A DNA stretch of 46,632 nucleotides from Planctomycetota bacterium (GTDB lineage: Bacteria; Planctomycetota; Phycisphaerae; UBA1845), in assembly GCA_024278695.1 (NCBI GenBank), contig JAJRSR010000211.1:1-46632 (forward strand). Reading direction: 5' to 3'. Positions 1 to 7,648 of this stretch are shown here, piece after piece. A program made the position numbers and the translations under genes. Position 1 is the first letter of the stretch; every line of letters starts with the position of its first letter. Below the pieces are notes generated by a model that was not told the origin of the DNA, searched no databases, and saw only the letters and a list, made by a program, of their open reading frames with translations.

Positions 1-1
1 C

Positions 2-109
2 TACGATCCCACAACGGGGACGTGCGAACCCTTCGTGTGGGGCGGTTGCGGCGGCAACGCCAACAATTTCTCGACGGCGGCCGAGTGCGCGACAGCGTGC
101 CAAAGGTAG
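2..109 (+). CDS. Kunitz/BPTI-domain protein, C-terminal end (5' partial)
   Basis: The window opens inside a reading frame that ends at the TAG at 107-109 and is missing from the ORF track because its start lies outside. The 35 visible residues are the C-terminal two thirds of a Kunitz (BPTI-type) domain: YDPTTGTCEPF, then WGGCGGNANNF, then ECATACQR. The four visible cysteines match BPTI Cys30, 38, 51 and 55, and the GGC...NNF core is intact. The reactive-site loop and the first two cysteines lie off the window, so the target cannot be predicted. Disulphide-bonded Kunitz domains act outside the cytoplasm as serine protease inhibitors in animals. They are uncommon in bacteria and usually occur there inside large secreted proteins. 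The domain call is firm; function and full length are unknown. Confidence 0.85.
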   Translation, partial: YDPTTGTCEPFVWGGCGGNANNFSTAAECATACQR

Positions 110-687
110 CCGAGAAGCAGCAGGGGCATGCTGCTGCATGTTGGGGTAACGCCAGGGTGCGGGATCGCGGTCGAGGGTCATCGGTATGCACTGGCGCACC
201 ATACGCGGCGGCGAGATGAGCGAGGTGCTAGCGGTCTGCGCGATGCTGCATACCGCGATCGTTGCGTGCCGTTTTATCGATCAGTTCCACCGACCGCGCT
301 GATTTTGACGCGCCGAAGGCATCAGCCAGGGTGCCTCCGTTTTGATGGTGCTGTCTCGGTAGGGGGGTGAGAAACGCTTGGAAGCGATATCGCCGCTCTC
401 AGCTTCGTACCGTTTCGGAATGAGAACCAGTTTGATGCTGTTTTGAGACGGGTGCAAGACTGATGAGGCGGTTACACGTGGGGTGGACAAGCGTCGCGGC
501 GATGGCATTGCGAATACAGAAAAGGCTCCCGGGGCGACGCTTGCCCGTGCTTTCCCCTGCTGCGTCATCACGGGCAAACGCCGCAAGCCGTATCCTTCGG
601 ATAGTCGCAAGCCCGATCCTGCGGCATTTGTCCATGCCACCCATCCGCCAATTCTGTCTTGCAGCCTTTTGAGGCTCCCCGTGCCCC
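110..687. other. Gene-poor spacer
   Basis: No convincing gene was found in this stretch. The ORF-track entries here overlap one another on both strands, have no recognisable domain and no good ribosome binding site. The right end carries the promoter of the following lipoprotein gene. Confidence 0.5.
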
Positions 688-716
688 TTGACCTACCCTG
701 GCCTAGCCGCTCTAAT
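688..716 (+). promoter_or_regulatory. Sigma-70-type promoter for the beta-propeller lipoprotein
   Basis: TTGACC and TCTAAT are separated by exactly 17 bp, each matching the consensus at five of six positions. Transcription would start about 35 nt before the ATG at 757. The TTG of the -35 box is what the ORF track used as a start codon, which argues against the long version of that ORF. Confidence 0.65.
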
Positions 717-756
717 TCTGGCTTCAATTTATGGCCTTACTGGTAGGAGCGATTCT

Positions 757-2211
757 ATGAGCATGTCGGTAGTCAAAGGTGTTCGGTTGGGCGTGGCGTT
801 GGTTGTTGCAGCCGTTGGTATTGTGGTGACTGGATGCGTAAAAAATCAACTTCGGATCGTTACCAAGCCGACGGGGTCTTCCATTGTTGTTCGCGATGCG
901 AAGGGTCGAGTTACGCATACTGGCACCGCACCGTTCAACTTGGGGCTCTCGTTTGATTCGGGCAAGCAACCGTATGCGGTGGAGGCCAAGCCCTCCAGTG
1001 CGATGGACGATCGGTATGTTTTTGGAAAGAAATCATTGTCCCAGGAAGAATATGACGCGCTACCCAAAGATGAAGGTGCGAACCGGCGTATACTTGAAAT
1101 CGATCTCGCCGAAAAAGAATACTTGATAGTAAAGCATGTGGAAGTGATTCTCGATGCGCGTCGTCGGTGGCGCGGCGTGGTCACGCAATCACGTGCGTAC
1201 AAGGATATCAAGGAGGCGGGCGGTGCCATACCGGGCCTCATTGTGGAGTTTGGGGAAAACCTTGGCATTCAATCGTTGGCGTTGTCTCCTGACGGCAACC
1301 GCATTGTTTACTCTGTGGCAAAATATGACCGAACAGCCCAAGAGCTTTCGAAGATTGTTGAGTCGGCAACGCCGACGCCACTCAATGTGATTGGGGCCAA
1401 TTTGCACGGCGTGGATACGCGCCGGGGCGGCATACAGCATATTACGTCGGACAACTTTCGTGACATGTTCCCGAGCTTTACCACCGATGGTGAATACATA
1501 CTCTTTACATCCAATCGCCGCCGTCCGGACTCTGAGGATCTGCTCGAGATTCATGCAGTCCGACGTGAGGGAATCAGGGACGTCTACTTGGATCGGCGTG
1601 ATGGCCGCGTCTTGCGACCGACACAGGCTGCTGACGGGACAATTGCCTATGCCCTCGAGGACGCAAATTGGAATGACGAACAACATCGTAACACGGTTTG
1701 GACCGTCAAGGGCAAGAATGGGTACCCGTATCAGATTCAGGGCGGAACACAGCCAGCGATATCACCTGATGGGAAGCATATTGCATACATCGGTGGTGAT
1801 CGCAATCTGTGGGTAGTCGAAGTCGATGGCTCAAATGCCACGCAGATCACATCCGGCAGTAGTAAAATCGTGCAACGCTACAAGGACAGCCTCAACGTCG
1901 AAGAACGCCGCCGCTACGACTGTTTTGTCGAGGATATGGGTGTCTTCGAGAGGATGCCCTATTCATATCCATCGTGGAGTTCGGACGGTGAATGGATTGT
2001 TTTCTCTTCGATGGAGGGAAGCGATCCGACTGGCCGGCCCAATGAGGATGTTTGGGCGATGCGCTCAGACGGTTCCGGCAAGCGGCAGCTCACCACAAAC
2101 GGCTCCACCGATCGGTATCCTCTCTTGTCGCCAGGCAATGAGTGGATCTACTTTATGTCCAACCGGGGTGGTCGCTGGGCCATCTGGCGGATCGAGCCGT
2201 CTTTGGATTAG
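757..2211 (+). CDS. TolB-like beta-propeller lipoprotein with N-terminal PEGA-like domain
   Basis: This 484-residue protein starts at the ATG at 757, with GGAG about 8 nt upstream, not at the ORF-track start inside the promoter. Residues 1-27 form a lipoprotein signal with lipobox VTGC (Cys27), so the mature protein should be lipid-anchored outside the cytoplasmic membrane. Next comes a short PEGA-like segment (VTKPTGSSIVVRD, residues about 34-80). After it come several PD40/TolB-type propeller blades: LALSPDGNRIVYS, PSFTTDGEYILFTSNR, PAISPDGKHIAYI, PSWSSDGEWIVFSS and a last blade ending WAIWRIEPS. It resembles the propeller half of TolB, but no Tol-Pal gene is nearby. A scaffold or binding role is likely; the partner is unknown. 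Confidence 0.9.
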   Translation: MSMSVVKGVRLGVALVVAAVGIVVTGCVKNQLRIVTKPTGSSIVVRDAKGRVTHTGTAPFNLGLSFDSGKQPYAVEAKPSSAMDDRYVFGKKSLSQEEYDALPKDEGANRRILEIDLAEKEYLIVKHVEVILDARRRWRGVVTQSRAYKDIKEAGGAIPGLIVEFGENLGIQSLALSPDGNRIVYSVAKYDRTAQELSKIVESATPTPLNVIGANLHGVDTRRGGIQHITSDNFRDMFPSFTTDGEYILFTSNRRRPDSEDLLEIHAVRREGIRDVYLDRRDGRVLRPTQAADGTIAYALEDANWNDEQHRNTVWTVKGKNGYPYQIQGGTQPAISPDGKHIAYIGGDRNLWVVEVDGSNATQITSGSSKIVQRYKDSLNVEERRRYDCFVEDMGVFERMPYSYPSWSSDGEWIVFSSMEGSDPTGRPNEDVWAMRSDGSGKRQLTTNGSTDRYPLLSPGNEWIYFMSNRGGRWAIWRIEPSLD

Positions 2212-2301
2212 TGATAGCGGTTGCCGCTCGAGCCGCGTAGGGTCATGCTGTTGTACGCCGTGGCTTCTCGGTGGTTTCGCAGTTGAGTCGTGATCGGAGC
2301 A

Positions 2302-3552
2302 TTAGCTATCTCCGACATAGCGTTTCAGCAGCCGACCGACTTCCACTACGTCCTTATCCCCGCGTCCGGAGAGGTTGACGATGACCATATGCTCCGGTGC
2401 CATTGTCTTGGCACGTTCTACCGCGCTTGCTATGGCGTGGGCTGATTCCAGCGCGGGGATGATGCCTTCGGTTTCGCAGAGCAGGGTGAACGCCGCGAGT
2501 GCCGCGTCGTCGTCGGCGTGGACGTATTCCACCCGCCCGGCTTCTTTCCAATACGCATGCTCCGGGCCGACGCCGGGGTAGTCAAGACCGGCCGACACCG
2601 AGTGGACCGGCAAGGTCTGGCCGTCGTGATCCTGCAAGACATACGTACGCATCCCGTGGATGATCCCCGGCGCGCCGGCGCTCAGGGTGGCCGCATGCCT
2701 ACCCTCGACTAGCTTCTCGCCGGCCGCCTCCACGCCGACGAGCTTCACGCTTTCATCATCGAGAAACGGCGCGAAGATGCCGGCCGCGTTGCTGCCGCCA
2801 CCGACGCAGGCGATCACGCAATCGGGCAGCTTACCCGCCATCGCCAACGATTGAGCCCGCGCCTCCTTGCCGACGACCGACTGAAAGTCCCGAACCATCT
2901 GCGGGAACGGATGCGGACCCATCACGCTGCCGATGACGTAGTGCGTGTGCTCGCTGGTGGACATCCAATCGCGCATCGCCTCGTTGATGGCGTCCTTCAA
3001 AGTCTTTTGGCCCGACTCGACCGAAACCACACGCGTGCCGAGTAGCTCCATGCGGAAGACGTTGAGTTTCTGGCGGCGGATGTCTTCCGCGCCCATGTAG
3101 ACGACGCACGCCATGCCGCAGACCGCCGCCGCCGTCGCGGTGGCCACGCCGTGCTGTCCCGCGCCGGTCTCAGCGATGATGCGCTGTTTGCCCATCCGCC
3201 GTGTGAGCAGAATCTGCCCCATCGTGTTGTTGATCTTATGGGCACCGGTGTGGTTGAGGTCTTCACGTTTGAGATAGATCTGCGCGCCGCCGGTACGCTC
3301 GCTGAGGCGTTTTGCATGGTAGAGCGGGCTGGGGCGTCCGACGTAGTGCTTAAGCAGGTCGTGAAGCTCGGTCCAAAACGCGCGGTCCTGTCGGGCGGTG
3401 GCGTACACTGCTTCTAGCTGGGTGACGGCGGCCATCAGTGTTTCCGGTACGAAGCGTCCGCCGAAGCCGTCAGAGTCCTCAGTGATGCCGAAGCGGCCGT
3501 TGGCGTCGGGTTCCCAGCGGCTGCTCAGCGCGGGCATGATGTCAATGTCCAC
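2302..3552 (-). CDS. trpB: Tryptophan synthase beta chain
   Basis: TrpB condenses indole with L-serine to give L-tryptophan in the cytoplasm, using pyridoxal phosphate. The 416-residue product has the normal length. It carries the Schiff-base lysine in HKINN (Lys106), the GAGQHG loop, the phosphate-binding GGGSNA loop and the C-terminal SGRGDKD. The start is probably the GTG at 3552, with AAGGA 9 nt upstream; an ATG at 3537 is the alternative. It is a TrpB1-type sequence, yet no trpA or other trp gene is adjacent, so the alpha subunit must be encoded elsewhere. It converges on the propeller gene with about 90 bp between the stops. Identification is firm. Confidence 0.97.
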   Translation of the reverse strand: MDIDIMPALSSRWEPDANGRFGITEDSDGFGGRFVPETLMAAVTQLEAVYATARQDRAFWTELHDLLKHYVGRPSPLYHAKRLSERTGGAQIYLKREDLNHTGAHKINNTMGQILLTRRMGKQRIIAETGAGQHGVATATAAAVCGMACVVYMGAEDIRRQKLNVFRMELLGTRVVSVESGQKTLKDAINEAMRDWMSTSEHTHYVIGSVMGPHPFPQMVRDFQSVVGKEARAQSLAMAGKLPDCVIACVGGGSNAAGIFAPFLDDESVKLVGVEAAGEKLVEGRHAATLSAGAPGIIHGMRTYVLQDHDGQTLPVHSVSAGLDYPGVGPEHAYWKEAGRVEYVHADDDAALAAFTLLCETEGIIPALESAHAIASAVERAKTMAPEHMVIVNLSGRGDKDVVEVGRLLKRYVGDS

Positions 3553-3829
3553 GGTTGTGGTTCCTTCTGGTTGAGAAGCGCCCCGAGTCTGCGGATCACC
3601 GGTTCGTTTTTGGCGTGGTCGGTCTAACGCCGCCTGCCATGGTAGCCGTTGCGGTTCATTCTTCCAGCGGCGGCAGAAACCGCGCCCGGGGGGCGTACAG
3701 CGTGTCGGCGTCGCGGTCGATAGGGGGGTATTGGGGTGTGGAGTGGTCCGCGCCGCACGGGCCGGTTATAGTGCCCCGCTTTGTTCGGTGATGTGGATGA
3801 CGCGAGGGATTTACGGAGTCGTTTGGCAG

Positions 3830-4105
3830 ATGGGTGACGAACCGCTACGTCGATGGATTAATGAAGTTGTCGTGCTCGACACGATGACGCCGATCGTCTA
3901 CATCGGTCGGCTTGTGGAGGTTACCGACACGACGTTGGTGTTGGAGCAGACGGACATGCACGACTGCCGCGACGGTCACGCCAACAAGGAACTCTACCTC
4001 GTCGAGACGAACGAAGGTGGTGTGTCGGTGAACCGGGCGACCGTGATGGTGATGCGATCGTCCGTGATTAGTGTGTCGCGGCTGAGTGATGTCGATGCGA
4101 GTTGA
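3830..4105 (+). CDS. Small conserved-type protein, possibly Sm-like fold
   Basis: The preferred start is the ATG at 3830, giving 91 residues, with GGAG 12 nt upstream; ATGs at 3791 and 3797 are possible but have no Shine-Dalgarno. The protein is a series of short beta-type segments: VVLDTM, VYIGRL, TLVLEQ, ELYLVE, VSVNRATVMV, SVISVSRL. The VYIGRL...LVLEQ core followed by a late NRATVMV strand looks like the small beta-barrel of Sm/LSm proteins. I recall similar short proteins in planctomycete genomes, but the fold call is inference. It sits 54 bp before galE in the same direction and may be co-transcribed. Function unknown. Confidence 0.7.
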   Translation: MGDEPLRRWINEVVVLDTMTPIVYIGRLVEVTDTTLVLEQTDMHDCRDGHANKELYLVETNEGGVSVNRATVMVMRSSVISVSRLSDVDAS

Positions 4106-4159
4106 TCGGCAGCGATCACGGTGATGATCTCAGACGAAACAAAAGCATAGCGAGCGAAT

Positions 4160-5146
4160 ATGCGGGTATTGGTGACAGGTGGTGCGGGTTACGTTGGTAG
4201 TCACTGCGTCCGCGCGCTGTGTGATGATGGCGTCGATGTCGTCGTGTTCGACTCCTTGGCCGCCGGTCATCGTGAGGCCGTGGATACGCGGGCGACGTTG
4301 ATCGTGGGTGATCTTGCCGATGCGGGGTTGGTCGATAGCACGCTAGCTGGCGGCGGCTATGATGCCGTCATGCATTTCGCTGCGCTAGCCGACGTGGGGG
4401 AATCCGTTCGCGAACCCCTGAAATACTATAAAAATAACGTGGGCGCAACGCTCACGCTTCTCGGACAGATGCGTGACCACGGTGTGAAGTCGTTTGTGTT
4501 TAGTTCCACCTGCGCGGTGTATGGTATACCGAGCAGCGTGCCGATTGCAGAGGGGACGCCGCGAAAACCGATCAGCCCCTACGGTCGTTCGAAGCTGGCT
4601 ATCGAATGGGCGTTAGAGGATTGCGCCAAGGCTTGGGGGTTGGCGGCCACCTCCCTTCGATATTTCAACGCGGCGGGTGCTGCTTTGGATGGTTCGATCG
4701 GTGAGGATCATGACCCCGAGACGCACCTGATTCCACTCGTGTTGCAGGTGGCCGCGGGCAAACGGGAAGAAATCAAAATCTTTGGTGTGGATTACCCCAC
4801 GCCGGACGGCTCCTGCGTTCGTGACTACGTTCACGTGGCCGACCTGGCCAACGTTCACCGCAAGGCGCTGGAGACCCAGGTCGAGGGTGCGTTTCGATTC
4901 TACAACGTGGGGAGCGGTGTGGGCGTCAGCGTGAAGGACCTGATCGAGAAAGCCAGAGCGGTGACGGGAAAGGATATCCCCGCAGCACCGGCACCACGCC
5001 GCGCGGGTGACCCGCCAGAGCTGTATGCCGATCCGACGAAGGCCATGGCGGAGTTGGGCTGGCAGCCGGAGTTCAGCGACATCAAGAAGACGCTGGAGAC
5101 AGCCTGGCAGTGGCACCAGTCGCATCCGAGCGGGTTTTCCAGCTAG
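4160..5146 (+). CDS. galE: UDP-glucose 4-epimerase
   Basis: GalE interconverts UDP-glucose and UDP-galactose with tightly bound NAD, supplying galactosyl groups for surface polysaccharide and galactose breakdown. The 328-residue protein begins directly with the Rossmann motif MRVLVTGGAGYVGSH. It carries the SST segment (residues 115-117) and the catalytic YxxxK as YGRSK (Tyr141, Lys145), followed by the substrate-loop segment RYFNAAGA. It ends in the usual short helical tail. Length and motif spacing are standard for the extended SDR family. The upstream small protein may share its transcript. No other gal genes are nearby. Confidence 0.96.
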   Translation: MRVLVTGGAGYVGSHCVRALCDDGVDVVVFDSLAAGHREAVDTRATLIVGDLADAGLVDSTLAGGGYDAVMHFAALADVGESVREPLKYYKNNVGATLTLLGQMRDHGVKSFVFSSTCAVYGIPSSVPIAEGTPRKPISPYGRSKLAIEWALEDCAKAWGLAATSLRYFNAAGAALDGSIGEDHDPETHLIPLVLQVAAGKREEIKIFGVDYPTPDGSCVRDYVHVADLANVHRKALETQVEGAFRFYNVGSGVGVSVKDLIEKARAVTGKDIPAAPAPRRAGDPPELYADPTKAMAELGWQPEFSDIKKTLETAWQWHQSHPSGFSS

Positions 5147-5301
5147 TCGTTCACGCTAAGTGTTGGAAGCATAGTGGGTTACGGTTGGTTCTCGGGACTG
5201 TTCCTTGCTCTGTTGGACCGTGCCATTCCAATCTCAAACTCGTTTGTTTCCGGCTAGCCTGTTGCCTTGGGGTGGCGCGGCGGTACCCGTGGGCGTGACG
5301 G

Positions 5302-5329
5302 TTGCCAATCGCAGTCGATCAACTATACT
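5302..5329 (+). promoter_or_regulatory. Sigma-70-type promoter for rpmB
   Basis: TTGCCA and TATACT are 16 bp apart, each with five of six consensus matches. The predicted start lies about 78 nt before the rpmB ATG, leaving a leader long enough for regulation; no defined motif was recognised in it. The rest of the 267-bp galE-rpmB spacer holds nothing else recognised. Confidence 0.65.
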
Positions 5330-5413
5330 CCCCGGTCTTGGCCTGTATGGGCTCCCCGGTTCAAACGAGTGTTTGGGGTCGTGGGGTGTGCTGACGTTTG
5401 TATGAGGTGCTTG

Positions 5414-5686
5414 ATGTCTCGCGTATGCTATTTCACCGGAAAAAAGACCCGTGCCGGTCGTTCGATCGCTCGCAAGGGTAAGGCGAAGTACCTCGGCGGC
5501 GTGGGTCGCAAGACCACCGGCGTCACCAAGCGCAAGTTCAAGCCCAACATCCAGCGCGTTCGCGCCGTCATCGACGGTAAGATCTGCCGCATCAAGGTTT
5601 CGGCCAAGGCCATCCGCATGGGTTTGGTCGTGAAACCGGTCAAACGCACTTGGAAGCCTGAAGACGCTGAGGCTGGTACCAGCTAG
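5414..5686 (+). CDS. rpmB: 50S ribosomal protein L28
   Basis: L28 is a small basic protein of the large ribosomal subunit. The ATG at 5414 with GAGGTG 5 nt upstream gives 90 residues, rather than the 139-residue ORF-track version. Diagnostic features are the start MSRVCYFTGKKT, the central KFKPNIQRV and the C-terminal RIKVSAKAIR. Only Cys5 and one Cys in GKICRI are present, so it lacks the four-cysteine zinc motif of some L28 proteins. The lysine- and arginine-rich composition is typical. It is transcribed alone, not with rpmG. The C-terminal tail EDAEAGTS is acidic and runs straight into a tandem repeat that includes the last base of the stop codon. Confidence 0.95.
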   Translation: MSRVCYFTGKKTRAGRSIARKGKAKYLGGVGRKTTGVTKRKFKPNIQRVRAVIDGKICRIKVSAKAIRMGLVVKPVKRTWKPEDAEAGTS

Positions 5687-5722
5687 CACTCCTGGCTTAG
5701 GCACTCCTGGCTTAGGCACTCC
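5686..5722 (+). repeat. 15-bp tandem repeat, about 2.5 copies
   Basis: GCACTCCTGGCTTAG occurs twice exactly (5686-5700 and 5701-5715), followed by a partial GCACTCC. The first copy begins on the G of the rpmB stop codon. It resembles a replication-slippage product at the 3' end of the gene. Confidence 0.9.
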
Positions 5723-5841
5723 GTTTGTAATCATCTATTGGTTCTTATCGCATCATTGCCGTCACCGGTGTACCATCGGGCCGGGTGTTGCGCGCACTTG
5801 GCGTGTGGCCTACGTTTTCCGGTACAGGGAGCAACGCCAAT

Positions 5842-6180
5842 ATGATCGTAGTCAACACTGAAACCATTCCAGGGTATGAGATCGTTGCGCTCAAGGGTCT
5901 TGTGCAGGGCAATACCATCCGCGCGAAGCACCTGGGCAGGGATATGGCCGCCGGATTAAAGAATCTGCTCGGCGGTGAGCTGCGCGGTTACACGGAGCTA
6001 CTCATTGAAGCCCGCCGTCAGGCGCTGGAGCGGATGCTCGCACAGGCCGAACAGCTTGAGGCCAACGCCGTAGTGAATGTGCGGTTTACGACCAGCGCCG
6101 TGACGCAAGGTGCGGCTGAGCTTTACGCCTACGGTACGGCCGTCGTCGCGCATGAGATCGCTGGGAAGGCGGAGGCGTAA
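5842..6180 (+). CDS. YbjQ/UPF0145 family protein
   Basis: The start is the ATG at 5842, giving 112 residues with GGGAG about 10 nt upstream; the longer ORF-track start has no support. The sequence fits the YbjQ (UPF0145, heavy-metal-binding-like) family, whose members form cytoplasmic pentamers of unknown biochemical role. Family marks are the N-terminal strand TETIPGYEIVAL, the central GGELRGYTELL, the helix EARRQALERML, the strand NAVVNVRF and the terminal ELYAYGTAVV. It is followed after 3 nt by a membrane-anchored paralogue and then by a PrsW-like membrane protein, so the three probably form one operon. The link between the products is inferred from position alone. Confidence 0.88.
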   Translation: MIVVNTETIPGYEIVALKGLVQGNTIRAKHLGRDMAAGLKNLLGGELRGYTELLIEARRQALERMLAQAEQLEANAVVNVRFTTSAVTQGAAELYAYGTAVVAHEIAGKAEA

Positions 6181-6183
6181 CCC

Positions 6184-6666
6184 ATGCCCCTTCAGTTTTG
6201 GCTACAGGTAGTTCCGTTCGTCGTGTTGATTACCCTTGGGTTCACCGTCGGTGGGTTTGTGGAGCGCCGACATCTCAAGCGATTGGCCGCGTGGGAGGCG
6301 GAGCTTGCCGACATCCTCGTCACGGATTTGAAAAAGTTGCCCGTTGAGGTTTCGGCCCAGCACTGCGGGCTTGTCATGGGAGAGGTCGTGATTGCGTCGG
6401 ATTATTTCAAGACGGTTGCGGCGAAGTTCAAGGGGATGTTTGGCGGAGAGCTTAGTACGTTTCAGACCTTGATGGATCGGGCGCGGCGCGAGGCGTTGGT
6501 GCGTCTGATGAAACGTGCCAAGGCTATGGGGGCGAATCGTGTGTACAATGTGCGGTTTGAGTCGAGCAACATTGGTGCCATGCGCCGCAACAAGCCGTCT
6601 GCCATGGTGGAGCTCTACGCGTACGGCACGGCCGTTCATGTTCCGGAACAAGACGCTAGCGAGTGA
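6184..6666 (+). CDS. Membrane-anchored YbjQ-family paralogue
   Basis: This 160-residue protein begins with one hydrophobic segment (FWLQVVPFVVLITLGFTVGG, residues about 5-24). A basic linker (ERRHLKRL) follows, then a YbjQ-type domain. The domain repeats the marks of the gene before it: FGGELSTFQTLM, DRARREALVRL, NRVYNVRF and ELYAYGTAV. The linker suggests the domain faces the cytoplasm. It starts 3 nt after the first YbjQ gene and its stop overlaps the next start by 4 nt (GTGA), so translational coupling along the operon is likely. A mixed pentamer with the soluble paralogue, tethering it to the membrane, is a reasonable but untested idea. Confidence 0.87.
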   Translation: MPLQFWLQVVPFVVLITLGFTVGGFVERRHLKRLAAWEAELADILVTDLKKLPVEVSAQHCGLVMGEVVIASDYFKTVAAKFKGMFGGELSTFQTLMDRARREALVRLMKRAKAMGANRVYNVRFESSNIGAMRRNKPSAMVELYAYGTAVHVPEQDASE

Positions 6667-7538
6667 GCCCCGTGCCAAGCGACGACGAATCATCGATCGA
6701 ACGCGAACCGCACTTTCAGCAGCGACCCCACACCGCAGACGATGCGGAGTCGCCAGCATCACAGGCCTTGCATCAAGACAAGCAGCGTGCCGACGCCACT
6801 TGGGAGCGTGCCCGGCATTCGGTCTATGATGAGCCGGCCATCCTGCCGAACAGACCCCCGCGATTGGTGGATGATGACTGGTATTGTCGCAACTGTGGGT
6901 ACAACCTACGCGGGCTGATGACGGGGCACGCCTGTCCGGAGTGCGGCAAGGTCGAGATCTACGAGCCGCCGCAAAAGGGTGAAGAAACGTACGGGGCGTT
7001 GCTTCAGAAACGGAGCCGCGACAACGCACCGGGAAGGACGCGTGTCATCGCATGTGCGGTATCGCTGCTGGGTGTGCCGCTTGCGGTGTTGTGTTCTTTG
7101 TATTCGTTTGAACTGGTCGGAGTTATCGCGTTTGTGGTTGTGGGGCCGCTGGGTAGCGAGGCGGCGAAGGTGCTTGTGCCGGCCATGTTGCTTGAGCGGG
7201 GTCGTTTTGTGGGTGCATCGGTCGGCGTGCTCTGGCTCATGACGCTCGCAACGGCTGCACTGTTCGCGGTGACTCAAAACATCATTTACCTCTCGTTGTT
7301 CATGCCGCAGGCCCCGGTCATGGTGTCGGCCTTTCGTTGGACCATTGGCATCGCGTTGCACCTGGTGTGTGTCGGCGTGAGCACGGCCGGGCTACTGGCG
7401 ATCCGGCGGGAGGCGCAGCGGGATGGGCGTCCGCCGCGCGTTTCGATCGGGTTCCCTTGGCTCTTGCTTTCTGTTTCGCTCCACGCCTTCTACAACGGGT
7501 ATGTGTTTTTCTCGGGTTATCTTGGGTACGGGTTTTGA
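6663..7538 (+). CDS. Zinc-ribbon membrane protein, divergent PrsW/CPBP-like
   Basis: Translation probably starts at the GTG at 6663, overlapping the previous stop; a second GTG follows 9 nt later. The 291-residue product has a polar N-terminus, a zinc ribbon (Cys75, 78, 91, 94 in YCRNCGYNLRG and CPECG), then six to seven hydrophobic segments. The membrane part shows weakened PrsW (M82) intramembrane protease motifs: SEAAK (165-169) where the family has EExxK, TQNIIY (204-209) where ENxxY is usual, His233, and LHAFYN with His274 and Asn278. Two acidic residues expected at the active site are thus Ser and Gln. It may be an inactive relative or a chance likeness. The zinc-ribbon type is common in planctomycetes. 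It is third in an operon with two YbjQ proteins. Confidence 0.8.
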   Translation: MSPVPSDDESSIEREPHFQQRPHTADDAESPASQALHQDKQRADATWERARHSVYDEPAILPNRPPRLVDDDWYCRNCGYNLRGLMTGHACPECGKVEIYEPPQKGEETYGALLQKRSRDNAPGRTRVIACAVSLLGVPLAVLCSLYSFELVGVIAFVVVGPLGSEAAKVLVPAMLLERGRFVGASVGVLWLMTLATAALFAVTQNIIYLSLFMPQAPVMVSAFRWTIGIALHLVCVGVSTAGLLAIRREAQRDGRPPRVSIGFPWLLLSVSLHAFYNGYVFFSGYLGYGF

Positions 7539-7648
7539 GTGCGCCGCGGACCGCCGCTTGTTGGCGGGCCAGGGTCTACCACGTAGACTGCCGGGGGCTG
7601 GCTCGGGCCGTGCGTTGGAACGCGAAGACAGACAAATGATTCGATAGG

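Noticed and set aside
281-727. 148-residue minus-strand ORF in the left spacer
   Set aside because: No ribosome binding site or domain; low-complexity Arg/Ser content and competing ORFs in several frames.
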